Assembly: GCA_029101305.1 (NCBI GenBank)
Contig: JAQXQS010000185.1
Location: forward strand, 1-35,222
Direction: 5' to 3'
Length of the DNA: 35,222 nucleotides
Source of the DNA: Clostridia bacterium
Lineage (GTDB): Bacteria; Bacillota; Clostridia; Lachnospirales; Lachnospiraceae
Shown here piece after piece: positions 17,301 through 24,393 of the stretch. Made by a program: the position numbers and the translations under genes. Within the stretch, counting starts at the first letter, position 1. The number at the start of each line of letters is the position of its first letter. Below the pieces are notes generated by a model. That model was given only the letters and a program-made list of their open reading frames with translations, did not search any database and was not told the origin of the DNA.

Positions 17301-18855
17301 TTCCATAAGTTCTTCCAATAAGTCCCCCCTGTATTTTGGCGCCTGTAATCCAATAGTCCGCTTCTGTTTTTCCGGTAACATCTTCATTGCTTAAGAATAC
17401 CTGACAGTTTCTAAGTGTTACCGCACCAGCAGCTTCACCTGCAACTGCACCTGCAACAGAATTTTCACTATGATTTCCCGTTATACTGGTTCCAGACAAA
17501 CGTACCGAATCTACGATCATGCCATCTTTCAACGTTGCAAATAATCCAGCTTTATTTTCATTCGCTACATTCAGATGATAAATAACTGGCGTATTTCCGT
17601 TTGTATCAACTGAATAATTCGCTGAATAACCTGTCAGATTGTTATTTGTAATCGGTGTAAAGGTTTTATCTTTGTAGCAGCTATACCAGGAGCTTGTATT
17701 TTCTGTTTCTTCATCCAAGTCATCCTGTTTTTCAAAATGAATATCCTTCTGCTGTATCGCAGATGTAATTTTGTTCGTCACACCAGAAGTCTGATCCAGA
17801 TTCTGAAGGTGTCGGCCATACATAATAACTGCCTCATTTTCTGAAGAGTTATCTGCAAAAAGACTGTTTGTAGTGGCACTGACTTCTGCTGAATCAGCAA
17901 ACGCTCCAGAACTTTTTACCGTTGCTGTAATTTTCAAACTGCTACCCGGAGTCAGCCTTTTCGTCATATCTGTCACTTTGTTAGAGCTGTACAGATTAGA
18001 AAAACGGGATTCCGCATTTTTCAAATCATCCAAAGTCAGTTTCAGTTCATACCTGATACCTCTGACTGTACCCTCCTCATTCTTTGAGGTCGGCTGATTT
18101 TCTACATACATATCGTCTGAACGGTGAACCATTGTACCTCCCTGTGCTTTATAGCGCAAAGTCAGGGAATGGCCCTCACTGTCTTCCATTGTCACATCAA
18201 ACAGCAGATCATTGGCATCTGGTCGTTTGCAGCTGATTGTGGCCACCAGTTTTTCTTCATTTGTAATCGTCAAAGTCGGCGCAAGGGTAGATGTGTTTCC
18301 TCCTGCAATCATATCTCCACCGTAATAACCTACTTCTGCCCCATCAGCCAGTCTTGCCTTTTTATAACGAAGAGAATTATAAGTAATCGTATCATAGTTA
18401 TCTCTTGTTTCACTATAGAACACCGCATACACACTGGCACTGTCCGGATTATATTCTACCACCCAGTAATGATTGTATAGGTCATCATCAACGGTATCCT
18501 TTGTGACTAAAACACTTGCTACATTTCCTGATGTCTCCCTTTCGCTCGCAGTAACATAATACAATATAGAGCTCTTATCGCCATCTGCATCACTTGGATT
18601 CGCTGTTACCGGATTCGCTTTATCCTTCGCATACAACGAACTATTACCATTACTCTGCATCTTCACCAGATTGTTCTGCACTGCCGTGTAGATCAGCTCT
18701 GCCTTATTATCCAGGGCTTTCTGGCGCAGGTTTCTTTGTATGGCAAAAATTGCCGGTATGGCAATCGCCATAAGAACCAGAAGTATGGCTACTGTGAGCA
18801 GTACCTCGGCCAGCGTATATCCTTTTCTATTTTTATTTTTATCATATAAATTCAT
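11383..18855 (-). CDS. Giant GLUG-repeat prepilin, putative pilus-tip adhesin
   Basis: A 2490-residue protein beginning as a true prepilin: leader MNLYDKNKNRKG, then YTLAEVLLTVAILLVLMAIA with Glu5. After a pilin-like segment come three large blocks rich in GLUG-type beta-helix repeats (GGLIGRTYGNVTIDKCF, GALVGVNSGRIQNC, GGLVGSMRGKISDCY) at roughly 420-650, 890-1160 and 1450-1755. Each block is followed by an HYG-x-W signature (near 727, 1244 and 1969). Residues about 2050-2430 carry Ig-like folds (ITVTAKDVNGNEY, YRLTVNAKGKDNKDY), and the tail is acidic. No LPXTG motif or C-terminal anchor is seen, so attachment must be through the pilus. GLUG repeats occur in bacterial surface proteins. A GAGGT site lies six bases before the ATG. 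First gene of the operon. Adhesive function is inferred. Confidence 0.9.
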   Translation of the reverse strand: MNLYDKNKNRKGYTLAEVLLTVAILLVLMAIAIPAIFAIQRNLRQKALDNKAELIYTAVQNNLVKMQSNGNSSLYAKDKANPVTANPSDADGDKSSILYYVTASERETSGNVASVLVTKDTVDDDLYNHYWVVEYNPDSASVYAVFYSETRDNYDTITYNSLRYKKARLADGAEVGYYGGDMIAGGNTSTLAPTLTITNEEKLVATISCKRPDANDLLFDVTMEDSEGHSLTLRYKAQGGTMVHRSDDMYVENQPTSKNEEGTVRGIRYELKLTLDDLKNAESRFSNLYSSNKVTDMTKRLTPGSSLKITATVKSSGAFADSAEVSATTNSLFADNSSENEAVIMYGRHLQNLDQTSGVTNKITSAIQQKDIHFEKQDDLDEETENTSSWYSCYKDKTFTPITNNNLTGYSANYSVDTNGNTPVIYHLNVANENKAGLFATLKDGMIVDSVRLSGTSITGNHSENSVAGAVAGEAAGAVTLRNCQVFLSNEDVTGKTEADYWITGAKIQGGLIGRTYGNVTIDKCFASTVMGATDATQVGGMIGRTGVPDNNSKATVTVTNSYTDSYLTGAVTGGVIAASESEISINLNSCYTVGYQTPLENGGGLVAVGRATGTDMVNCYSAVKWNTVSNTSQSGNAEIASLASGTARNSYFLNGGTDYMKAPGEFGENSGRGTKVDYKTLSNRTAMAAKLGEAFTSTAVSTNAYNLKNQGLTGYSYPALKDIAHYGDWEATFESGSLVYYEIYREGENVSYGVFGGNMPSTLSDDKTIIGDGYGVAYEAGAEIPSDKITIFYETKDKDTLEKGEISTADDAIRYSVTVNSESEEKTYYVYPLSSEIVNAQAIPDTYYQKLVIQGEGAVGVADTDESAEEISGSVFYYNPHFAKTAVNATEAPAVPTNISIRTARQLYHLSLYYPDYAEKVKNSTFFQETNIDYRDYSWNKYAGVNLVQVQEPIGVRNKNITPFTAAYNGNCYEIRGISFSTSATTVGFIGENRRLVQNVFLVSDYEEGGSNPYLEYQGTIGTNKTIYMGALVGVNSGRIQNCAVSGYTMNTTKKVFVRSNGTFYFGGLTGSNSGTILNCEADTPLINAEILYGNAYLAGFAGENASGGRIRNSYAIGHIMIENAKGGKTVISGFASRNAGYLGGDYCTVALTASGANTTSYGFSPRGNVSDCSYLSGGTFRYIGELYAFDNENGGGTKKSYKDMEVNSENDSRCHSATGSDSNLSYPFKTVITDKEGNARHYGNWEIKENLGAIGIVYWELEQGGSNDGYHFSYKGYKGNDDALEMISGSTLCRQHDDGGVITEYGYGYYYASIDGEDWSADTSEGANVPKITETKDFQTGNWNSEASQALSSRLDGFTVVAYTTKPAIGTADSDDYMRMVANERSVANGEWTFLYQGLKYTFTFNPFFANAMQYGTSSDNGMPKSLSLTENGIATQAESAYPMPGTAECKYEIRSDDQLEYLNWNCSTKNAITDITSNNTNIVEGYTYLGYMYTAETRGDQIGSANYFWNQTHDVDANMKPNETTELFYPIGSLFDANGSADGNAAARADAYMAFFSGAYNGNTYSIKNIEINSGNTAVGLFGCIIGANVENVVLYSDNGNYIQRTSDAKTWYVMGGLCGLAAVGQEKESGSVYITNCTVSGYNIQDNSTKSAWGDACIGGMFGMSTMDLKKCTAVNNIILNTKYTNGKGIKTDGVSVRTGGLVGSMRGKISDCYTGGEISITPRCLENAQYPYGSKLFLGGITGGICMRSGNFLKLLGKTVLGVTGWTNSSKDTTAYRAENGKKCETNKTEITNCYKYIKMPSKNEEINRIKSIEPIGSNGETPFENQSNYHVKVLVRNCYYYGNNIPKTKEFQVKDHSPEYTGTFWNSDLKQNVYREWTNIDSDAKPITWKQLAGIEKINGKTLVELLNENQVEENKFSTVTTSENGQDVDGKYTFPGNHGELDGENYPFPTILKQNGNINIHYGEWPLEGIYWEENRATMDIFEDLQVEDTTAQTETVWAEKEFRLLDPVPVLAPGYNQFTISYSNGEDDTNTAVASFAGEDGEANIATFSDGDSEIGDSEGFSSGSDSDVSQVGASTESAQQTEEPGTVELTGEDLIAEVRDIRYDEVNKCYIATVRALRTGATIITVTAKDVNGNEYRASFNLSVSADLSVSTDPEKLEMNTGETAAVKVHANAASSPILDGEDVTEVQSAGNDGWVAGSDDEAIDENSYVDIVTDNEAEEVAAGTAQTTGKDLASRMTWTITSDDPDIIGCTAVSGGRFSVQCYGTLDAPVTLTVTGTYTYNNVDYSGIAWVEVTTKNEAEIRWNNANESVVLNATTTATNPVKATFFLEDATGCLAETLALSDFTVTNEVSQQNATEDEVVAQAASDVGASVVAIEKVTDGYNVTVAVSAPGTYRLTVNAKGKDNKDYSAFCIFTAQTKIAATNGTDETNQIISSDTPTEDSGFTSEESNNQEDQNNEGVDMIPNQEADGFSDDLAGWEG

Positions 18856-18968
18856 GGTTTTACCTCAATATATTTTTATTCATTTCCGTAATTCGTCTCA
18901 TCTGCAGTTTTTATTTAAACAGCCCTTGTCAGAGCGCATTTAAAAAACGATACAATTCGACATATCTC

Positions 18969-18997
18969 ATTATAAAACATGGTTTGGGCTTTCGCAA
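18969..18997 (-). promoter_or_regulatory. Sigma-A promoter of the pilus operon
   Basis: On the minus strand, -35 TTGCGA (18992-18997) and a perfect -10 TATAAT (18969-18974) are separated by 17 bases. Transcription would begin near 18962, leaving a leader of about 105 bases before the giant prepilin. I see no known riboswitch in that leader. This is the only strong promoter I found upstream of the pilus cluster. Confidence 0.75.
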
Positions 18998-19033
18998 CCT
19001 TCTGAATGTGAAAAAAATGTGGCAAAAAGGGCG

Positions 19034-19066
19034 AAAAAAAGGAGGGAAACGTGATGTTTTCCTCCC
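19034..19066 (-). terminator. Intrinsic terminator of the alarmone synthetase gene
   Basis: Minus strand: the stem GGAGGAAAAC / GTTTCCCTCC with a 5-base loop (19041-19065; one G-U pair) is followed by a run of seven T (19034-19040). It insulates the (p)ppGpp synthetase gene from the pilus promoter that begins 37 bp beyond. Confidence 0.85.
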
Positions 19067-19123
19067 GGTTTTCCGTCAGTTATAAATGTTTTAAATATAG
19101 CAGTTTTTCCAGATTAAATAAAA

Positions 19124-19726
19124 TCACATTTCAACCGGATGATCGTTGTATTTCTCAAATTCCTTCTCCATCTTTTCCAGGATATCAGAATACCCCAGCA
19201 GTTCTTTTACCCGCTGTTCTTTATTGTCATATTGCTTCTTATAGGATACCCGGTGCTCCATGGCGGCCCAGAAGTCCATGGAGATGGTGCGCAGCTGGAT
19301 TTCCACAGGATAATATTCGTTGGCATCCAGACAGCATACATTCACTCCCAGAATAATATGGTGGCTGCGGTAGCCATTTGGCTTGGGATTTTCGATGTAA
19401 TTGCTTTCCCGGATAAAGATCAGATCAGGCTGTTTTTTCAACATGTTTACCAGATTATTCACATCCCCCACGAAATAGCAGATAATACGCACTCCTGCAA
19501 TATCCTGCAGCTGGTCTTTCGCATTCTCCAGGGTTGGCTCAAATCCCCGGCGCACCAGCTTTTCTTCAATGCTGTCTTTCTTTTTGATCCGGTACTGTAT
19601 ATTGTGAATAGGTTTCCCCGTTTTTGTTTCATAAATTGAATGGTTCAGCACTTCCAGTCTGGTCAGAAACAGCTTCATGGCATCCTCATAAGGCTGGATC
19701 AGGCTGTAATATTCCTTGTCAGTCAT
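19124..19726 (-). CDS. relQ: Small alarmone synthetase (RelQ/YjbM-like GTP pyrophosphokinase)
   Basis: A 200-residue single-domain RelA/SpoT synthetase that transfers pyrophosphate from ATP to GTP or GDP, making (p)ppGpp. Visible signatures are the basic ATP-site segment around 46-57 (RIKKKDSIEEKL), DIAGVRI at 75-81 with metal-ligand Asp75, the guanine-stacking motif NGYRSHHIIL at 117-126 (Tyr119), and VEIQLRT with Glu142 followed by WAAMEHR. There is no hydrolase, TGS or ACT domain, and the length matches RelQ-type enzymes. The ribosome site GGAGGG lies just before the ATG. It has its own terminator and is not part of the pilus operon. Its promoter lies somewhere in 19727-19890, but I could not fix it. 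Confidence 0.93.
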   Translation of the reverse strand: MTDKEYYSLIQPYEDAMKLFLTRLEVLNHSIYETKTGKPIHNIQYRIKKKDSIEEKLVRRGFEPTLENAKDQLQDIAGVRIICYFVGDVNNLVNMLKKQPDLIFIRESNYIENPKPNGYRSHHIILGVNVCCLDANEYYPVEIQLRTISMDFWAAMEHRVSYKKQYDNKEQRVKELLGYSDILEKMEKEFEKYNDHPVEM

Positions 19727-19888
19727 AAAAACCCTCCTTCTTGTTCTCCATGGTAATATAAAAATGTGTTTATTTGGTGAGAAAGAAATAAACAGAGCAT
19801 AAACAAAGAGACCGTCTAAAATATATTTTTCTCTGCTCCATTCCCCTTGAAATCCCTCTGCCTAACTGGTACTATTAGAAGTAAGTAA

Positions 19889-19917
19889 TTGACGAAATGA
19901 TTGCATTTTTGTCTAAC
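19889..19917 (+). promoter_or_regulatory. Probable promoter for the glycosyltransferase genes
   Basis: TTGACG (19889-19894) and TCTAAC (19912-19917) are 17 bases apart. The -35 is good and the -10 differs from consensus at two positions. It lies about 55 bp before the first glycosyltransferase start and is the best plus-strand candidate in this divergent gap. Confidence 0.45.
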
Positions 19918-19971
19918 GAGCGCAGATGAAAGTATTTCATATGCATTATGGAAAGAGATAAGGAGTTTTTG

Positions 19972-22900
19972 ATGAAGTCTTTCAAAGTCAGCATCATTTT
20001 ACCGGTGTATAATGTGGAAAAATACCTGGGAGCCTGCCTGGACAGCTTACTTGCGCAGACCCTTGGGGAAATAGAGATCGTAGCTGTCAATGACGGCAGT
20101 ACAGATGGAAGCCTGCAGATTCTGCAGGCTTATCAGGCGTTAAATCTAGGGAAGCTCTTTATCTATTCCATCGAAAATCACGGCGTAAGCTATGCGCGTA
20201 ATTATGGGTTCGCCCACTCACACGGAGAATATGTGTGGTTTGTGGACAGCGACGATTATGTGGAAGCCGAAGCCTGCCGTCTTCTTTATGAAAAAGCCAT
20301 TTCCGATGGCAACGACTTAGTACTTTTCCGCTATTATAATGTAGATTCCCTGACCGGTGAGCGGACTGAATATGAGAATTCCTGTTATAACCAGAATTTC
20401 CGGATTGCAGATAAGCCTTATGAGCTTCCTGCTATTTCCCCTTATCCGTGGATCAAATTCATCCGCAGAGACCTGTTTATGGGGCTTCATTTTCCGGAAG
20501 GCATCCGTTTCGAAGATCTGCCGGTTGCCTATCTTCTGGCTGCGAAGGCCAGATCCATCGGTTATCTGGACCATTGCTTCTACAATTACCGTAAGAATGT
20601 AGGATTTCTCAGTTGCCTGACACCATCCACCCTCCATATAAAGAATGCCATCATTTTTCTAAAGGAGGAAATGCAGAAGCTGGGATTCTGGGAACAATAC
20701 CGGACAGAACTGGATTTTATTGCGGTCCGCCACTTTTTTTACCGCTTCTGGAAGCTTCTTACCAATTATGAAGCGGACAAGAAGGAGCTGAAACTAAGAC
20801 TGGTCAATGAACTTTTTGACTATATGGAGGCCGAGATCCCCGACTGGGAAGACAATCATTATGTTCTCTATTCCCTCCCCAGTCACATTATACGGCTGCT
20901 CTGTCTCTACGGTTCCCGCCAGGAGATGCTCCACTTTATCGAAGCCTGCAACGGTATGTCTGTCCAGCAGCAGAAAGCCTGGATCAAGGATTACAAGGCT
21001 TCTCATAAAGCCCTCCCTGATATTCCGGCTTCTGAAATGATCCGCCGTGAAAAGACAGCTTCCCAGTTTTACCGTTTTGCTTATACCGGAAGCCTTGTCC
21101 CGGATCCAGAGCAGATTTTTCTGGAATCCTGCCAGGGCAACGAGATATCCGCCTGGGTTCTTAAATTACTTGCCCATCTGATACAGAACTTTGGAGAACA
21201 CCATATCATCCTTTCCCTTACACAGGAGAAGCACTCACTTCTCCAGGCTCTTCTGAACCGTTATCTGACTGGTAACGGAGCATTACCGGACAATATTACA
21301 TTAATCAGTCCAAACACAGAAGAATATGGAAAAGCCCTGGCGCTCTCTGGATACCTGATTACAGATGGACCACTGCCTTACTATTTCAGGAAACAGAATG
21401 GACAATTTGTACTTCTCCACTGCGGGCACAGCCTTTATCCTGAAACGTCCCTGAATACGCCGGCATCCAAAGCAGATACCGGTCTGTGGCAGCATACCAT
21501 GTTTCTGGCAGATGCGCTGTATTTCAACAGCATCCAGAACCGTACTATATATATGAAAGAATGCATGACTGACCACATCTGCCCAACTCCATATATAATA
21601 GGTAACTCCACAGAAGCTCCGGTGATTCCGCAGAAGTCCCACAGGGAAAAAATCCGCCGCAGCTTACAGCTGGAGGGGATGCAGACCATTCTGTATGCCC
21701 CCCTTCTTCCAGGCTCTTACATGACAGACACCGCCCAGACTTTCCGCAATTTCATGTCTGCCCTTTACATACTGGATCTGGAGCTTAGTGAGGGGCAGGT
21801 TCTGTATCTCCATTTTGACGGGGAAAAAGAGATTGATTTTTCTGTATTTACACATATAAAAGAAATGCCACGGGATTTTGACGTTTCCGATTTTGCATCT
21901 GCCTGTGATGTTTTTGTTTCTGATTATCACAGTGCACTGTCGGCAAAATATAGCTCTGGCACCAGGGTTCTCAGATTTCTCTGCGGAAGCTTTGGCAAAC
22001 AGACTATCTGTCAGATAGACCATCTGGGAAACCAGCTGGTCACAGATGAATTTTTCCCGGACTTTCCTGCATTTTGCAATGCGCCACAGCTAGTACGTTT
22101 TATTGGACAGTTGAATTGTGACGCTAGATGTAATTGTCCAGAAGTTACTGTTTCACCGACGGGTATCTTTTTGGCAAACGAGACTTTCACCAGAGCAGTT
22201 AATACTGAGCTAATTTCTTCTGGTACAATTTCCGCTGGTGCAAACCATGTTGCTATTTCCACAAAAATAGGCTCCGCACCGCAGTACCTTATTACGGACA
22301 TTCTGGATTTTCTGCTTAACGGACGTCCATTGCCCTACTACAGCGAGCCAGGCCAGGAGGCTTCCGTTTCTTCTAACGTGATTACAGAAGGATCTTCCAG
22401 TAGAGTTTCAGAAGTCCCTTCCACCATGGCTTCAAAAGTTTCTTCCACCAGGATTCCAGCGGCACCGCGCACCCGGGTTCTCTTTTTCACCGGCCGTAAG
22501 CTTTCCCAGAATCTGATCCGGGATTTTAATGCCCTGGCAGCCCATGCACCGGATAAAGAATTCTGGCTTGCATACAACGACTTCCGCAATCCGGATTCTG
22601 CCAGATACTTGGCACAGCTGGCGCCAGGATGCTCCTGTCTGCCTCTCAAGCCAGACCCCGAACGTGGAACCCGGTGGAAGCTGGCCAGCATCCTTACCAG
22701 CCGGATGGGACTTTTCTCTATGTATCCACTGTCCCATATTCTGAACCTTGGGAAGAAAGAATGCCAGAAATATCTGGGAAATGCCCAGTTTGACCAGGTG
22801 ATTATCACCTCAACAGACAGCATCAAGACCGTTGCCACTTTGCTTGCTGCTGCCCCTGTGGCTTCCTATACCTTTGATACGTTCAGCCCGGAGCGCTACA

Positions 22901-23043
22901 GCACCTCCAGGCCTTACAGGCACCAGATCGCATTTCTGTGCCGTCTGTTGAAAGATACTGGAAACCTGGAACTGCCAGAAGAGCTCACCAGATTGAAGCT
23001 GACACAGATTTCTGGAGAAAATAAAGATAAAACTACCCTGTAA
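19972..23043 (+). CDS. GT2 glycosyltransferase fused to CDP-glycerol-transferase-like domain
   Basis: A 1023-residue multidomain enzyme. Residues 1 to about 230 are a GT-A family 2 domain (SIILPVYNVEKYL, DGSTDG at 41-46, metal-binding DSDD at 92-95). Residues about 430-700 resemble the TagF/CDP-glycerol glycerophosphotransferase fold: LLHCGHSLY near 481, ILYAPLLPGSY near 573, and SDFASACDVFVSDYHSA near 640-656. After a Ser/Thr/Val-rich linker (about 790-830) a further Rossmann-like domain begins RTRVLFFTGRKL. A start eight codons earlier is possible (19948), but AAGGAG lies correctly before the ATG at 19972. It probably builds a teichoic-acid-like or capsular polymer carrying glycerol-phosphate or similar groups. 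The precise sugar and acceptor cannot be told. Confidence 0.85.
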   Translation: MKSFKVSIILPVYNVEKYLGACLDSLLAQTLGEIEIVAVNDGSTDGSLQILQAYQALNLGKLFIYSIENHGVSYARNYGFAHSHGEYVWFVDSDDYVEAEACRLLYEKAISDGNDLVLFRYYNVDSLTGERTEYENSCYNQNFRIADKPYELPAISPYPWIKFIRRDLFMGLHFPEGIRFEDLPVAYLLAAKARSIGYLDHCFYNYRKNVGFLSCLTPSTLHIKNAIIFLKEEMQKLGFWEQYRTELDFIAVRHFFYRFWKLLTNYEADKKELKLRLVNELFDYMEAEIPDWEDNHYVLYSLPSHIIRLLCLYGSRQEMLHFIEACNGMSVQQQKAWIKDYKASHKALPDIPASEMIRREKTASQFYRFAYTGSLVPDPEQIFLESCQGNEISAWVLKLLAHLIQNFGEHHIILSLTQEKHSLLQALLNRYLTGNGALPDNITLISPNTEEYGKALALSGYLITDGPLPYYFRKQNGQFVLLHCGHSLYPETSLNTPASKADTGLWQHTMFLADALYFNSIQNRTIYMKECMTDHICPTPYIIGNSTEAPVIPQKSHREKIRRSLQLEGMQTILYAPLLPGSYMTDTAQTFRNFMSALYILDLELSEGQVLYLHFDGEKEIDFSVFTHIKEMPRDFDVSDFASACDVFVSDYHSALSAKYSSGTRVLRFLCGSFGKQTICQIDHLGNQLVTDEFFPDFPAFCNAPQLVRFIGQLNCDARCNCPEVTVSPTGIFLANETFTRAVNTELISSGTISAGANHVAISTKIGSAPQYLITDILDFLLNGRPLPYYSEPGQEASVSSNVITEGSSSRVSEVPSTMASKVSSTRIPAAPRTRVLFFTGRKLSQNLIRDFNALAAHAPDKEFWLAYNDFRNPDSARYLAQLAPGCSCLPLKPDPERGTRWKLASILTSRMGLFSMYPLSHILNLGKKECQKYLGNAQFDQVIITSTDSIKTVATLLAAAPVASYTFDTFSPERYSTSRPYRHQIAFLCRLLKDTGNLELPEELTRLKLTQISGENKDKTTL

Positions 23044-23088
23044 ACTATTAGAATTCTTTTTGAAAGATATGCTACGAGGATTAATCCG

Positions 23089-24249
23089 ATGAAACTAACC
23101 ACTATCATCCCAGTCCACAATGCCCAGAAATATATCACCGCCACCCTTGACAGTGTCCTTTCCCAGGATCTGGGCGGCCAGGGAAATCCGGAAGACCTGG
23201 AAGTCATCTGTGTAGATGATGCTTCCACAGATGCTTCTGTTTCTCTTATAAAAGAATATCAGCAAAAAGACTCCCGCATCCGTCTTTTCCAAAACGAAAA
23301 GACACAGTATGCAGGAGTCTGCCGTAACAAGGGAATCCAGGAAGCCACAGGAGACTACATCCACTTTCTGGATGCCGATGACCTGGTCGAAAAAGATGCT
23401 TACCAGAAATACCTGGCCATTGCAAAGCAATCCGATGCAGACATGGTAAAAGGCTGTGCCCTCTGTTTCGATAACGAAACCGGGGAACTTTCTGACACAC
23501 CACTTTTCGCACTGTCAGATGTTCCCGTCAGCTGTTTCGATACGGTTCTGGATTTCCACCAGTCCCCCGAGGTTTTCAGTCATATCAGTGTGGTTCCCTG
23601 GAACGCCATTTACAAACGGGAATTCATTCTGGAAAAAGATCTTCGGTTCAACAACCTGGTCTGTGTCAATGACCGTTCTTTCTACAGTGAAGCCGTATTC
23701 ACCGCCAGCAAAATCTGGCTCACCCATGAGCCGATTGTCCGTTACCGTGTGAATAACAGTGCTTCCCTTGTAGGAAACCGTGCCAGAAATTTCCACTGTG
23801 AATTTGATTCCTGGCAGCTGATCATGGACCAATGTGCCAAATATAATATTCAGGGCAGGGAACTGGCCATTGTAATGGAGCGTGAACTGATTGACATTTT
23901 CATCTGGTACCGTAAATACAAAAAAATTCCGGAAATATCGGAAGAAATCACTTCGCAAACCAAAGCATTTGCCCAGGGACTTGATATTTCGCCTCTTGAA
24001 GCATTCCCGCCTGCTTTCAAGTGGTACTATGATTATCTCACTTTTATGCCGGAATTTGAAACCCTTACCCAAAATTATAACAATATTGCCAATTTCAAAA
24101 AGCAGGCCAAAAAAATAATGCCAGAGTGCAAGAGCTTAGCAGAATTCCGCCAGCGGATCCAGGAAGCCCCTGCTTCCGCAGCAAGCCACTCCAGCCAACC
24201 AAGTTTATTTAAACGGCTGCTTTCTCATATTCATGGTCCTAAACATTAG
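23089..24249 (+). CDS. Family 2 glycosyltransferase
   Basis: A 386-residue GT-A enzyme. The N-terminal domain reads TTIIPVHNAQKYI, then VDDASTD near 43-49 and the metal-binding DADD near 95-98, all standard for GT2. The C-terminal part (about 210-360) is a helical region common in capsule and teichoic-acid transferases. No membrane helices are evident, so it is probably a soluble or peripheral enzyme using a lipid-linked acceptor. GAGGA precedes the ATG. It starts 45 bp after the large transferase and shares its direction, suggesting that both act on the same surface polymer. Donor and acceptor are unknown. Confidence 0.9.
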   Translation: MKLTTIIPVHNAQKYITATLDSVLSQDLGGQGNPEDLEVICVDDASTDASVSLIKEYQQKDSRIRLFQNEKTQYAGVCRNKGIQEATGDYIHFLDADDLVEKDAYQKYLAIAKQSDADMVKGCALCFDNETGELSDTPLFALSDVPVSCFDTVLDFHQSPEVFSHISVVPWNAIYKREFILEKDLRFNNLVCVNDRSFYSEAVFTASKIWLTHEPIVRYRVNNSASLVGNRARNFHCEFDSWQLIMDQCAKYNIQGRELAIVMERELIDIFIWYRKYKKIPEISEEITSQTKAFAQGLDISPLEAFPPAFKWYYDYLTFMPEFETLTQNYNNIANFKKQAKKIMPECKSLAEFRQRIQEAPASAASHSSQPSLFKRLLSHIHGPKH

Positions 24250-24283
24250 AATCTGTAAAAATAAAACCTGTTTGAAAATATAA

Positions 24284-24337
24284 GAAACAGTTCTGGTATC
24301 TTATCGTTACCAGGGCTGTTTCTCACCGTAATTTTTT
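24284..24337 (+). terminator. Hairpin terminator after the glycosyltransferase genes
   Basis: The stem GAAACAG/CTGTTTC (24284-24290 and 24316-24322) continues inward as CTGGTA/TACCAG beyond a TT/GG internal loop. Six T follow at 24332-24337, nine bases after the stem. The distance makes it a less than perfect intrinsic terminator. Confidence 0.55.
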
Positions 24338-24393
24338 CATTAACTGCGCCTCTGTTTGCTAACCGAAAACTGTGCTCGCTGTTTTTTGATCAC

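Noticed and set aside
18856-18962. c-di-GMP riboswitch in the leader of the giant prepilin gene
   Set aside because: Looked for because c-di-GMP controls pili in other clostridia, but the conserved GEMM core and tetraloop receptor segments are not present.
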